DNA of 22,949 bases, from positions 1 through 22,949 of the forward strand of contig JAGAXP010000252.1 in NCBI GenBank assembly GCA_017940955.1, given 5' to 3'. The notes under the pieces were generated by a model. It ran no database searches. It saw only the letters and a list, made by a program, of their open reading frames with translations, and was not told the origin of the DNA. This document shows positions 6,951 through 15,725 of the stretch, piece after piece (positions within the stretch are counted from its first letter, which is position 1; the number at the start of each line of letters is the position of its first letter). This DNA is from Oribacterium sp. (lineage in GTDB: Bacteria > Bacillota_A > Clostridia > Lachnospirales > Lachnospiraceae). The position numbers were made by a program, and so were the translations under genes.

Positions 6951-8177
6951 TTAAATATTACCTGCAGTATTTTCAGCCAGTATCTTCTTTTCTTTTATCT
7001 TTCTTGTCACAATGATAGATATAAGTCCTGCGACAAGAACGAGAGGTATAGTTGTGGCAATAGGTCTCTCAGTGAAGGATTCAATAACTGCACTGTAAGC
7101 TGCCGTAATGGTACCAACTACGGAATCGAGAACGCCTAAGAGACCGCCTCTTGACTGAGCGACTGTTGGATCAACTGTGTAGGTGGCATTTGTGACCATG
7201 GTGTACAGAGTATTACCTTCCGGGAATTCTTCTGTGTATGTGCATCTCCATGATTTTTCCGGCATAGCGGGGAGAGGTACGTCTGCTTCATAAATAGCCT
7301 TTATGTCCTTTACGTACTTTCTGCCCTTTGCAACAGCATTTCTCATGGTGTTTCCGTTAACCATGTATGCTTCACCGTCCCACTTTATGGATTCGATCTC
7401 ATAAGCCTTTGTGCTAAGGTCGAGCATCTTTAAGAATTCGTCCTTATACTTGATAAGTTCTGCATCTGCCGGTATTTCTATTCCGTTAAGGTTAAATACG
7501 TTTGCATCGCCGTAGCCTGATACTGTTATGGGGAATTCAAAGTCGTTGTCCCAGTATTCTTTAAGTACCTCTCCTTTTACAAGGTCGAGGGTAGCTTCAA
7601 ATTCCTTACCGGATGCTTTATCAGACATTTCTATAACCGTTTTTTCAGGAACTTTAACTTTATCTTCTACAGATGTGTATGTGACCTCTGTAGACTTATG
7701 CTCTTTTCTGTCTTTAACAGCTCCCTCAATCAGAGTTTTAGATGTGAGGTTATACTTAACGCCTTCTTCGAAAATTGAAGGGAATGGCTGGTTAGATTCG
7801 TTTGTCTCTTCGCCAAGAAACGTATCAGTAACTATTGTCTTTACAAGCGGCTTTACTGTTTCCTGTGATATAAAGGTTGGAGTTTCAGTATTGCTTACTA
7901 TGAATGGTATGTCATTAATAAGAACCGGCTCATCCAGTATTTCCTTTGGATCTTTTTCTTTATCGAATGTGGTGTATACGGTTTTCTGTTCAAATGAATG
8001 TGTGATTCTGTTTACAGAAACCTTTGAGGTATCGAAACTCGCAGCCTTTTCCAGTTCGCTATAGCGTTCTGCGGTGTTTTTAACTTGATTGTTTGTATTA
8101 GCCTGGGCTGTCAGAGTTCCTGATAAGCTACTTACAGCTATTGCTCCAACTGATAAGAATGTCACTAATTTACGCAT
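6951..8177 (-). CDS. Exported membrane-anchored surface protein, 408 aa
   Basis: No family recognised. The protein starts with a signal peptide (MRKLVTFLSVGAIAVSS, probable cut after TAQA near residue 27). A beta-rich, Thr/Val/Lys/Glu-rich extracellular region follows. Near the C-terminus are a weakly hydrophobic Gly/Ala-rich stretch (LLGVLDSVVGTITAAYSAV) and a true membrane segment (IATTIPLVLVAGLISIIV) followed by a Lys/Glu-rich cytoplasmic tail, so it is probably held in the membrane with its bulk outside. I placed the start at the ATG at 8177 because it gives a clean signal peptide and has GGTGAAGG upstream; an in-frame start at 8255 would put 26 extra residues before it. The gene overlaps the upstream TasA-like gene by eight bases, so both are made together and may form one surface complex. 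Confidence 0.78.
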   Translation of the reverse strand: MRKLVTFLSVGAIAVSSLSGTLTAQANTNNQVKNTAERYSELEKAASFDTSKVSVNRITHSFEQKTVYTTFDKEKDPKEILDEPVLINDIPFIVSNTETPTFISQETVKPLVKTIVTDTFLGEETNESNQPFPSIFEEGVKYNLTSKTLIEGAVKDRKEHKSTEVTYTSVEDKVKVPEKTVIEMSDKASGKEFEATLDLVKGEVLKEYWDNDFEFPITVSGYGDANVFNLNGIEIPADAELIKYKDEFLKMLDLSTKAYEIESIKWDGEAYMVNGNTMRNAVAKGRKYVKDIKAIYEADVPLPAMPEKSWRCTYTEEFPEGNTLYTMVTNATYTVDPTVAQSRGGLLGVLDSVVGTITAAYSAVIESFTERPIATTIPLVLVAGLISIIVTRKIKEKKILAENTAGNI

Positions 8178-9591
8178 TTCCTTCACCTTTCTTTTTCTTT
8201 CCACTAAATAAAAGTCCAAGGAATCCAAAAATTGAGATACCTCCAAGCATTGCAAACGGGAACACGTCTCCGGTCTTATAGTTTCCGGCTATGTCTCTGT
8301 CAGCACCCTTAACGTCTTCACCATCTCTGAATGCGTAGTAGATACCGTCTTTTCCTAAAAGTGATGCATCATTTGAGGTGAGCTTGTTTCCCTTTGAATC
8401 CTTTGCCCCTGGTCTGTAGTTTGCCTTTATATCACCTATTACCTGTGAGATTGAGTCTGAGAAGGGGAGATTCTGGATGATTGAGGGAATCTCTATAGGT
8501 CTGTCCACTCCGAGTACTGACGGACCGTTGGGATCATATGTATTAAAGTCAGTTCCGGGACTACCGCTGCCTCCGGATCCACCACTTGTAGTATTATTAG
8601 AATAAATATCCCATGAAACAGAGTAATCCTGCATCATCGTAGAGTTAGGCATATTCTTATCAACTAAAAGAGTTACTAAGTACTCCTGGAATCTGTCCTT
8701 GCCAATTATGCCGAGGTTTATGTCTTTTTCTAAGTCATCACCGTAAAGAGGGCCCGAATAAACAACTTTTTCATCAGTGCCTTCGGTGCTTAAACGTTTT
8801 ATTTCAACGTTTATCCATTTATTTAAGGAAGTATCTTTATCATTGTTGTCAGATGAAAGTCTGATAGAAATAGGTCTGTTATACTCATTCTTGATGGTAA
8901 TTTTCTCTGAAACAGTATCTCCAGGCATGAGAGATCGGAAATTCTTGAAAAGATCGTTTGACTCATTCATCTCACCATCTTCTATGTCCTCAAAAGTAAT
9001 ATGGAAACCTGAATCACCTGAATCAGATCTTACGGAATCACCAAAAGATGCGTGGGACTGTATTTCTACATCACCCCATGGGGATGTGGATGTGAAGTCA
9101 GGAGTAAAGTTTGCAGACTGCACGGCATCAGCATCAACGCTCACTGATACGGGAACTCCAGTTGACTCGGGGAATTCTGGCATTACAAGGCTGGTACAGA
9201 AATCGGTAAGAGAACCGGTCTTAACGGGTTCTGTGTAATACCAGTAATCACCCTGCTTTACCCATTTATCGCTTACACCTCTAAGCATACTGTCATCAAC
9301 ACCATCAAATTCGCCGGTGTATTTGAGCTTTAATCTTATATAAGCCGGTGATAAGTCATTCTTTACGCTTACGATATACGATACTTCTTCCGTAGGGTGC
9401 AGACTTACTTCATATGGATCTACTCGGTTCCCGCTTTCGTCCAGCATCTTCTGTTCCAAACCTATCTGGATTCCACCAGTCTTAAGGATTGCATCTACTG
9501 TGCCGGCGTATGCAGGGGCACTTCCAGGTATTCCCATCATGGAAAGGCAGAGAGCTGTAGCAGCAAGTTTTACTGCAATATTTTTCCTCAT
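8170..9591 (-). CDS. TasA/camelysin-like exported surface protein with sortase-like tail, 473 aa
   Basis: A secreted or wall-linked protein. The signal peptide is MRKNIAVKLAATALCLSMM with a cut near APAYA-GT (residue 29). Residues of about 30-175 fit the TasA/camelysin (SipW-exported) beta-sandwich pattern: HPTEEVSYIVSVKNDLSPAYIRLKL, then KQGDYWYYTEPVKTGSLTDF, then DADAVQSANF. A second, related module begins with LMPGDTVSEKITIKN (about 222-236). A Gly/Ser-rich linker (about 340-352) leads to a C-terminal domain and ends NYKTGD, a hydrophobic stretch and KKKKGEGNA, a layout like an LPxTG wall-sorting tail but without the Leu-Pro. TasA-type proteins form biofilm fibres; a fibre or adhesin role here is inference. 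It leads a two-gene operon from the shared ACTAAT/CATAAT promoter. Confidence 0.7.
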   Translation of the reverse strand: MRKNIAVKLAATALCLSMMGIPGSAPAYAGTVDAILKTGGIQIGLEQKMLDESGNRVDPYEVSLHPTEEVSYIVSVKNDLSPAYIRLKLKYTGEFDGVDDSMLRGVSDKWVKQGDYWYYTEPVKTGSLTDFCTSLVMPEFPESTGVPVSVSVDADAVQSANFTPDFTSTSPWGDVEIQSHASFGDSVRSDSGDSGFHITFEDIEDGEMNESNDLFKNFRSLMPGDTVSEKITIKNEYNRPISIRLSSDNNDKDTSLNKWINVEIKRLSTEGTDEKVVYSGPLYGDDLEKDINLGIIGKDRFQEYLVTLLVDKNMPNSTMMQDYSVSWDIYSNNTTSGGSGGSGSPGTDFNTYDPNGPSVLGVDRPIEIPSIIQNLPFSDSISQVIGDIKANYRPGAKDSKGNKLTSNDASLLGKDGIYYAFRDGEDVKGADRDIAGNYKTGDVFPFAMLGGISIFGFLGLLFSGKKKKGEGNA

Positions 9592-9640
9592 CTTTAAAAC
9601 TCCTTCTATGAAAAATAATTCTTGTATGTTCTACTCAGTA

Positions 9641-9669
9641 ATTATGGGAAGTCTTTTTTACGTATTAGT
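9641..9669 (-). promoter_or_regulatory. Shared-type promoter of the TasA-like operon
   Basis: On the minus strand ACTAAT (9664-9669), 17 bp, CATAAT (9641-9646) in CCATAATT, 50 bases before the start codon, with an A-rich block (TTATAAAAAT) just upstream. It is one of three copies with the same two hexamers and the same spacing. Confidence 0.65.
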
Positions 9670-9703
9670 ATTTTTATAAGAAATTTTCAGAAAATTGTGC
9701 CCC

Positions 9704-9746
9704 GTTTCATGAGGTACCGCCTAAGGCTAAGCAAAAGAGCCGAAAC
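9704..9746 (+). other. Nested hairpin element of unknown role
   Basis: GTTTC (9704-9708) pairs with GAAAC (9742-9746), enclosing GGCT (9725-9728) with AGCC (9738-9741) and a GGTACC. It lies in the 262-bp divergent gap between the TasA-like operon and the 9854 gene. I see no match to a riboswitch I know. Confidence 0.3.
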
Positions 9747-9775
9747 ATAATTATGGCTTTTCTGTATTTCTGATC

Positions 9776-9793
9776 TGGTTTAAAATTAAACCA
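9776..9793. promoter_or_regulatory. 18-bp palindrome, candidate operator
   Basis: TGGTTTAA, AA, TTAAACCA: perfect 8-bp arms about 60 bases before the 9854 start codon and just upstream of a TAAAAT -10-like sequence. It is well placed for repressor or activator control of the two plus-strand membrane-protein genes. Confidence 0.5.
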
Positions 9794-9853
9794 AGATTAA
9801 AATATGGAACGTGAAAACTAAATTAGTAAACAATATTTCTGGAGGGGCAAATT

Positions 9854-10630
9854 ATGAAAAAGCTAAATATAACCCCTATATTTGCAGTGCTTGACATTGT
9901 TCTCTTGGTGGTAATTCTGATTTCCCTTAGACCTTCTAAGGATAAAGTGATCGAGGAAAGTTTATCGGAAAGTAAATATGAAAGTATTGATGAAACAGAG
10001 GATTTTAATTCCGGTATTACAGATACGGAATATGAAACTCCTGTTGAGACAAATATGGAAGAAACCGTCATAACGGAGGAATTCGATCCTGTTGAAGAAA
10101 CCGGCCAGGCAGAAACGACTGAGGACTATTGGCTAAATCCTGGCACGGAAACGGAAGGATCCACTGAAAAGAGTATCCGAGACCTCTCTTCTTTCGATAC
10201 CCATGATCTTCCGCATATAAAAGATTTCAAATGGGTCACAGTAGAAGTCCTGAGCGGAGAACTCCCCTCAGAAGCTGAAAAGATAAGCTTTGAAGACTCT
10301 TTCGGTGGATGGAAATGTTATATCATCGATGATGCGACCGAAATGGAAAGGCTTGCCAACGTGGAAATCAGCGGAACGCTCGAGGATCTTGAACTAGGTA
10401 TTGACTGGTATTACATAAGAAGAGGCGGAAAAGGCGGGGAAAACTATGAAGATACCACAGAGGACTCCGTTTTTCGTGGCTATGTAAATGGCAACGGCGA
10501 TATCGAAGCAGAGGGCCAAGGAAAGATCCGCATGACGGATATCTTTACGATCGGCGACCATATGTATGCATCCGGAAAGTTACACTGGCCGGATGGAATC
10601 GTAGGATACCTGTTCCTTGTGAGACCGTAA
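9854..10630 (+). CDS. Single-pass membrane protein with acidic linker, 258 aa
   Basis: No family recognised. An N-terminal membrane segment (about residues 8-26, IFAVLDIVLLVVILISL) preceded by KK suggests an anchor with the rest outside the cell. Residues of about 30-115 are very rich in Glu, Thr, Ser and Asp, a typical disordered spacer. The C-terminal 130 residues form a compact beta-rich domain (WVTVEVLSGELP, FGGWKCYIIDD, MTDIFTIGDHMYASGKLHW). The ATG at 9854 has GGAGGGG six bases upstream. Twelve bases separate it from the next gene, which is also a single-pass membrane protein, so the two are one operon and may act together outside the membrane. An 18-bp palindrome lies upstream. Confidence 0.8.
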   Translation: MKKLNITPIFAVLDIVLLVVILISLRPSKDKVIEESLSESKYESIDETEDFNSGITDTEYETPVETNMEETVITEEFDPVEETGQAETTEDYWLNPGTETEGSTEKSIRDLSSFDTHDLPHIKDFKWVTVEVLSGELPSEAEKISFEDSFGGWKCYIIDDATEMERLANVEISGTLEDLELGIDWYYIRRGGKGGENYEDTTEDSVFRGYVNGNGDIEAEGQGKIRMTDIFTIGDHMYASGKLHWPDGIVGYLFLVRP

Positions 10631-10642
10631 GGAGGAAGAAAT

Positions 10643-13105
10643 ATGGCAAACTTCTGCAAAAATTGTGGTTCAAAAATTAATCCGGGAGCCAAATTCTGCG
10701 ATAATTGCGGACAGCCTGTATCTCCCACTACGGACATAAATGATCGGAGAAATGTAGGAAACACAGGTTCTTCAGCATTTCCAAATGTTTCAGACAGTCC
10801 AATATATACAAATAATATGAGAAGGATTCAGCCGAATCCTGGTCGTAGACCGAACAATAAAAAACCTTTTGATATAGTGCTTATCGGAATATTTGTAGCG
10901 GAACTTTTAATAGTCTTGTTCTGGCATCCTGGCTTGTTGCTTTCAGGAAATAAAACTCCTAAAGAGGAAGAAAAGAAAATCGTGACACAGAAGGATGTAC
11001 CTGTGGTCGTAGATTCTATGCGTTCTAATACTCTGAAGCTTGAGAAAACATGTGTAAGTTTTGGAGATACAGAGACCGGAAATGCAGTTTTGACACCTGA
11101 TCTTTTCGATATTAGTGAATCAGGAGATACACAGATTTATAATCTTGCTTTTACAGAGATTCCCAAGGAGCCGTTTACGCTTGAAATGGAAGTCCCGCAG
11201 CCGGCAGAGGGAGAAGCATATACCTGCCAACTTGGAATTCCTGTCAAAGACAATAAAGGGAAAGAATATTTTGAAACGATTCCAGTTAAAACACAATGGG
11301 AAAATGGCAAAGTTAAAGCAAGTGTTTCCTTGGACGGAGTCGATGATTATCTTTCAAACATAAGCTATGACGCTGGCGGTGAGATGACGGCAATCTGTAT
11401 AAACCGGATGGAAGAATTAGCAAAAGACATCACTTTAGCTAATACATTATCTACCGGGTTAGCCCGTGCTGGAAAGCTTGGTGCTGCCGTAATATTCTAT
11501 TTTTCAAAAGAGCAGACCATATCGTCACCAAATGGACGTTTTCTTCTTCATATTCCAGATAAGTACTTTGATGAGACCAATACAGAGAAAGATAAGGTGT
11601 ATATGGAAGATGCAGAGAATTATAGTGCTGATATGGAAGAAATATATAACTACTATGCCACGAATTATGATGTTAAAAAACGTACATACTGGCCAATGGA
11701 TGTATACTTCGATCAATTAAGTGATAGTGTGGCCCTTTTTGATCCGCTAGGTATAACTATTGGGGGTCGATTTGGGTATGACGGTATCGATCATGGTTTT
11801 ATGAAAATCAATGTAGAGTACCTTAAGACCGGATATAAACGTACAAAAAACACTGAATTAGTTGGCAAAAATGGAAATAAAGTAAAAATTAAAAATTTAA
11901 ATCTTAACGTAACGAAACTTTATGGCGCTTTTGCTCATGAAATGTTCCATTTTGTGCAGCGCTGTTATGTGGATTCTGGTGGCACTCAGAGATGGTTTGA
12001 TGAGTCAAGCGCAGCATACTTTGATTCGCTCTTCACCGGAAAAAGAAATGATTTTCAGTTGGAAGAAAACTATAAAGCTGAATGGCAGGATCAATTTTCT
12101 GTTAAAACAAATGATTCCACGACTTGGGGAAGAAAATACGGTAGGATGCCGGTATTTTGCTATATGATGAAGCGTAATAAAGATTCCCTAAAGCGGGCTT
12201 ATGAATTTCTTCGGGATACCGGAGGCTACACAGATTGGAAAAATGTGTTTGAGTATGCGATGGGAACGACAATGGCACCGTTTGTAAGAGCATACTTTCA
12301 GGCACTGGTAACGAAGGGAACACTGTATTCGAAATATAATACTCCATGGGAAATATATAAAGGCCCAATCAGCAGAGATGATAACCAGCAAAAAATAGAT
12401 ATGGCTGCATGGAATGAGCTTCGTTATACGGAAATAATAAAAGACATTGAACCGACAGATGAAGAACAGAAAAACAGTGAATTGACAGGAAAATACACTA
12501 TTCCGGCATACGCTGCAAGATTTGTCATCCTTGACACATCAGAACTCCCTGATGAGGATGTTACTTTGAAAGTATCGCTTAAAACTCCTTCTGTTGATGG
12601 AACACTTTATAAAATCGAGGGAGATTCCTATGACAAGGTTACATATAATGAGATCCCATCAGAGAAAGAAACCCGCATGGCTGTTAAAAAAGGTGACAAA
12701 CTACTGCTCATGCTTGTAAATGAGAAAGATAGTGATTGCTATGGAAGGGTCACGTACAGTCTGGAGAATATCAATATCACGTCATTCATCGGACACTGGT
12801 CTGAGGAAGATAAGGATGTTCCATTGCAAATAATTATTACAGACTATTTTGTAAGAAGATATTATGCAAATTATGATGATCTGAATACAGTGCGTGCTTT
12901 TGATACGGGTGAACGTGAAATTATTTCTTATGAAGTGAATGGAAATGAGCTTAGCATTATCGTGCATCTTCAAAAACAACAAGATTGGGTTAGATCTAAA
13001 TGCAGATTTCGGTTGAAAGATAAAGATCATTTGGAAGTTTTCTGGGGGTATGATGCAGATAATGTTACTCCTTCATATACCATGATCCGCGTTCCATCAA
13101 AATAG
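10643..13105 (+). CDS. Zinc-ribbon, membrane-anchored HExxH metallopeptidase-like protein, 820 aa
   Basis: The N-terminal FCKNCGSKINPGAKFCDNCG (C5, C8, C19, C22) is a zinc ribbon common in Firmicute membrane proteins. A Pro/Asn-rich linker and one membrane segment (about 76-100) follow, so most of the protein should lie outside. In the middle, HEMFH (H432-H436) and, 18 residues later, the Glu of WFDESSAAY (E454) form the zinc-binding set of a gluzincin-type peptidase; catalytic E433 is present. Two beta-rich parts follow, the last (about 710-820, starting SFIGHWSEED) resembling a small lipocalin-like barrel. The start has GGAGGA upstream. The neighbouring 258-residue protein may be its partner or substrate. 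The peptidase call rests on the motif and its setting and has not been tested by a profile search. Confidence 0.78.
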   Translation: MANFCKNCGSKINPGAKFCDNCGQPVSPTTDINDRRNVGNTGSSAFPNVSDSPIYTNNMRRIQPNPGRRPNNKKPFDIVLIGIFVAELLIVLFWHPGLLLSGNKTPKEEEKKIVTQKDVPVVVDSMRSNTLKLEKTCVSFGDTETGNAVLTPDLFDISESGDTQIYNLAFTEIPKEPFTLEMEVPQPAEGEAYTCQLGIPVKDNKGKEYFETIPVKTQWENGKVKASVSLDGVDDYLSNISYDAGGEMTAICINRMEELAKDITLANTLSTGLARAGKLGAAVIFYFSKEQTISSPNGRFLLHIPDKYFDETNTEKDKVYMEDAENYSADMEEIYNYYATNYDVKKRTYWPMDVYFDQLSDSVALFDPLGITIGGRFGYDGIDHGFMKINVEYLKTGYKRTKNTELVGKNGNKVKIKNLNLNVTKLYGAFAHEMFHFVQRCYVDSGGTQRWFDESSAAYFDSLFTGKRNDFQLEENYKAEWQDQFSVKTNDSTTWGRKYGRMPVFCYMMKRNKDSLKRAYEFLRDTGGYTDWKNVFEYAMGTTMAPFVRAYFQALVTKGTLYSKYNTPWEIYKGPISRDDNQQKIDMAAWNELRYTEIIKDIEPTDEEQKNSELTGKYTIPAYAARFVILDTSELPDEDVTLKVSLKTPSVDGTLYKIEGDSYDKVTYNEIPSEKETRMAVKKGDKLLLMLVNEKDSDCYGRVTYSLENINITSFIGHWSEEDKDVPLQIIITDYFVRRYYANYDDLNTVRAFDTGEREIISYEVNGNELSIIVHLQKQQDWVRSKCRFRLKDKDHLEVFWGYDADNVTPSYTMIRVPSK

Positions 13106-13126
13106 TAAATGAAATCTGATACAATA

Positions 13127-13172
13127 AATATTGAAAGAGGGCTGTCATGTGAGATAGCCCTCTTTCAATATT
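13127..13172. terminator. 17-bp perfect hairpin between convergent genes
   Basis: AATATTGAAAGAGGGCT (13127-13143) and AGCCCTCTTTCAATATT (13156-13172) pair perfectly around a 12-base loop. It lies between the convergent peptidase-like gene and the InlB-like gene and probably ends both transcripts. T-runs are short, but the stem is long. Confidence 0.8.
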
Positions 13173-13185
13173 GTTTCAGAAAAGA

Positions 13186-15567
13186 TCAATAGTTATAATT
13201 CAGCGTCAGCTTCTTGTCCTTCATTCCGTTCGTTGTTCGGATAGAAATCTCGTTTGTTCTCTTAGCTGTACCGAAGTATCCAAGCTCATCGTTAGGGATG
13301 ATCTCTGCGTCATCACTACTATTGCCACCATTACCATCATCACCGCCTGATGGGTTATCGTCAGGCTCCCGATCAGTGTTACGGATCTTCTTCCACTGTG
13401 CGCGGAGTGTAACTGACTCTGTAAGGTCTGTTATTGTTGCCCCGTTCTTGTAGAATGTACCGAACATGTCCTGCTTTGTGGTGTACCATCCAACGAAGCT
13501 GTAACCATCCTTTACAAATCCATTCTGAGGGAGTGTTACGCTTTCTCCGGATTTTACGGTGATAGCATCCATTGAACCGCCTGTATGTCCGTTACCATCG
13601 AAGTTGATTGTATAAACACCATTACCCCAAGTTGCTGTAAAGGTCTTATTTCCGTATGAACCTAAAGGTACGGAAAGATCTGTTGTTGCACCTGAGATTC
13701 CTGTGCCGGTCCAGCCAGAGAAGGAGAAGCCCTTCTTTGTCGGATTCTCGATATAGAAAGTCGGAGTCTCGACATTATAGTAAAGCTTCTTATAATCAAT
13801 CCTACCGCCGTTAAGGTTGTAGGTGATTGTATAAGTGATTGGGTGTACTTCTGGAGTCTTCGTAACAGCCTGTGCCGGCATTGTGAATGTAAAGCTCTGG
13901 TTTGTATTACCGTCAGACCATTTATCAAACTTATATCCGTTTAAAGGAGTCGCCTTAAGTGTGATTGTCTGACCATAGTAATAGCTTCCTGTCACGGTTG
14001 ATCCGGATGTACTTACGCCTGTGTCCGTACCGAGAGTAAATGGGTACTTATTTCTTGTATAGTAGTACTTAAACACTCTTGAACCGTCTGCAGAGATCGT
14101 TTGTGTCTGTGTCTTAGGTGATGTGAAACCTGTATATGTCTTTACTGATGGTGTGACACTGGAATCTGATTCACCTGTTTTACTTTCAGTATCTGCCAGC
14201 GTATATCCGTTGCCGGTTACGTTTTGCTGATAGTGCTCTATCTTATATTGTGTATCGGATCTTGGTGACCACTGAGCATAATAGTTTGCGTCACCTGAAA
14301 CCTTTGTACTCGAGGCAATTTTTGTACCGTTGATTGATGAGGTATACCATCCTTTGAAGTCATAACCTTTTCTTTCTGCGGTAGGAAGTGTGCCGAGGGT
14401 AGAATCATAAGCCTTTGTCTGAGATTCTGAGCTTACAGTTCCGCCATTACCGTTAAATTTGATCGTATAGTTTATTGGACTCCATTGAGCATAGTATGTT
14501 ACATCTGAAGATGGCTGTGTATATGTTCCACCATCTGCTGTTATGAATGTACCGCCAGATGGTTCAGTATACCAACCGTTACTGTTGTAGCCTGTGCGGG
14601 TTGATTTAGGTGCCGTTTTGGTTTCATTTGGTGATCCGGTGACGGTACCTCCATCAGAACCATTGTTTCCATTAAATGTGACAGTTACCGTGTTCATCAT
14701 TTCGGCGGCTGTTGCCATATGTGAAGACTCCCACAGTATTTTGTCATAATACTCACCTTTGGATTTTGTGGCGCCTTCAGCATATCCAACAACATAGAAC
14801 ACAGGGGTTAAGCCGACACCGTTCTTACCACCATTATTTATTTTTACGTCAACTGTAATATCATAGCTGTAGCCGGTAGCGTAATCTTCACCACTATATC
14901 TATGTGAAGATGTTTTGGTGAGGTTGTAGCTTATCACTTCATACTGACCACTCATTGAGTTTAAGTAATCCCTTTTTGTTTCTGTCGAGGAAGAACTTGT
15001 GCCTGAGTGCTCCCAGGTTGTTTTGGTTGAAAAGGATTTAATTCCACTTCCACTTGAAAATGTAACCTCACCGCCCTTAAGGAATGTGTATCCTGAACCG
15101 CTACTGCTTGAGTATTTTCCTCCGGAATGCCTCATTTCAGTATTAGATTTATCACGAGGGTTATTGTAACTTGTGTTGTTACCGTATACTACCTCATCAT
15201 AATAATTTGAATAATATGGTGTGATCAAACCGAATGACATGGATAAACCAGACCATCTTGACTCGTAAGTAAATGTACTATTCCAATCAGTATAGTCCGG
15301 GGTTTGTCCCGTCATTCTTACGCGGACCCAGCCAGACCCTTTATCCGATGCTGAGAATGTGAAATCACCGCCGTCATCTCTGACGCTCACGGTACTGCTG
15401 TCAAAATTAAGCGCATATGCCTTAATTGGCGATAGTATTTCGGTCAGTAAATATATCACAATGAATAATGCTATCAGCACTTTGGGTAATATATTCTTGC
15501 CTGTCATCATTCTTTTAAATATCATTCCTGGATATTTAAAATAAGATGACTTATATGCTTTGCCCAT
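13186..15567 (-). CDS. InlB-repeat surface protein, 793 aa
   Basis: A large exported protein. The N-terminus has a basic start and one hydrophobic stretch (about 28-46), with a possible signal-peptidase cut at IKAYA-LN (residue 53). About 240 residues of Ser/Tyr/Gly-rich beta sequence follow. Then come repeats of the InlB B-repeat/List_Bact_rpt type, each with a GY-x-F-x-GWY core and ending in YYAQW or similar: about 300-365, 366-436, a MucBP-like unit (436-507, YKIEHYQQNV), a divergent repeat (508-575, GYKFDKWSDG), then about 576-650 and 651-725. The tail is Asp/Gly/Asn-rich and ends KKLTLNYNY, with no LPxTG and no second membrane segment. The ATG at 15567 has AGGAGG seven bases upstream. 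It is transcribed alone from the shared promoter. An adhesin or attachment role is inferred from the repeats. Confidence 0.85.
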   Translation of the reverse strand: MGKAYKSSYFKYPGMIFKRMMTGKNILPKVLIALFIVIYLLTEILSPIKAYALNFDSSTVSVRDDGGDFTFSASDKGSGWVRVRMTGQTPDYTDWNSTFTYESRWSGLSMSFGLITPYYSNYYDEVVYGNNTSYNNPRDKSNTEMRHSGGKYSSSSGSGYTFLKGGEVTFSSGSGIKSFSTKTTWEHSGTSSSSTETKRDYLNSMSGQYEVISYNLTKTSSHRYSGEDYATGYSYDITVDVKINNGGKNGVGLTPVFYVVGYAEGATKSKGEYYDKILWESSHMATAAEMMNTVTVTFNGNNGSDGGTVTGSPNETKTAPKSTRTGYNSNGWYTEPSGGTFITADGGTYTQPSSDVTYYAQWSPINYTIKFNGNGGTVSSESQTKAYDSTLGTLPTAERKGYDFKGWYTSSINGTKIASSTKVSGDANYYAQWSPRSDTQYKIEHYQQNVTGNGYTLADTESKTGESDSSVTPSVKTYTGFTSPKTQTQTISADGSRVFKYYYTRNKYPFTLGTDTGVSTSGSTVTGSYYYGQTITLKATPLNGYKFDKWSDGNTNQSFTFTMPAQAVTKTPEVHPITYTITYNLNGGRIDYKKLYYNVETPTFYIENPTKKGFSFSGWTGTGISGATTDLSVPLGSYGNKTFTATWGNGVYTINFDGNGHTGGSMDAITVKSGESVTLPQNGFVKDGYSFVGWYTTKQDMFGTFYKNGATITDLTESVTLRAQWKKIRNTDREPDDNPSGGDDGNGGNSSDDAEIIPNDELGYFGTAKRTNEISIRTTNGMKDKKLTLNYNY

Positions 15568-15620
15568 TGCTTCTCCTCCTATATTTTCGTCAATATATTT
15601 TCTCTTTTTCGTACTTTCTA

Positions 15621-15649
15621 ATTATGGGAGGGGTTCTTTTGTTATTAGT
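15621..15649 (-). promoter_or_regulatory. Shared-type promoter of the InlB-like gene
   Basis: On the minus strand ACTAAT (15644-15649), 17 bp, CATAAT (15621-15626) in CCATAATT, 54 bases before the start codon, with AAAAAAA immediately upstream of the -35. Confidence 0.65.
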
Positions 15650-15665
15650 TTTTTTTCGAGATTTT

Positions 15666-15706
15666 TTGAAAAAAAATTCTGGCTCAACCAAAAGGAGCCA
15701 GAATTT
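15666..15706 (-). terminator. Intrinsic terminator of the nhaC remnant
   Basis: AAATTCTGGCTC (15674-15685) pairs with GAGCCAGAATTT (15695-15706) around a nine-base loop. On the minus strand the stem runs into eight T. It ends the antiporter transcript just upstream of the InlB-like promoter. Confidence 0.88.
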
Positions 15707-15725
15707 GAAAAAGTTATTCTTTTGT

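Noticed and set aside
7528..8064. Plus-strand 178-codon frame inside the surface operon
   Set aside because: Ser/Val-rich mirror of the minus-strand gene, which has signal peptide, membrane anchor and operon context.
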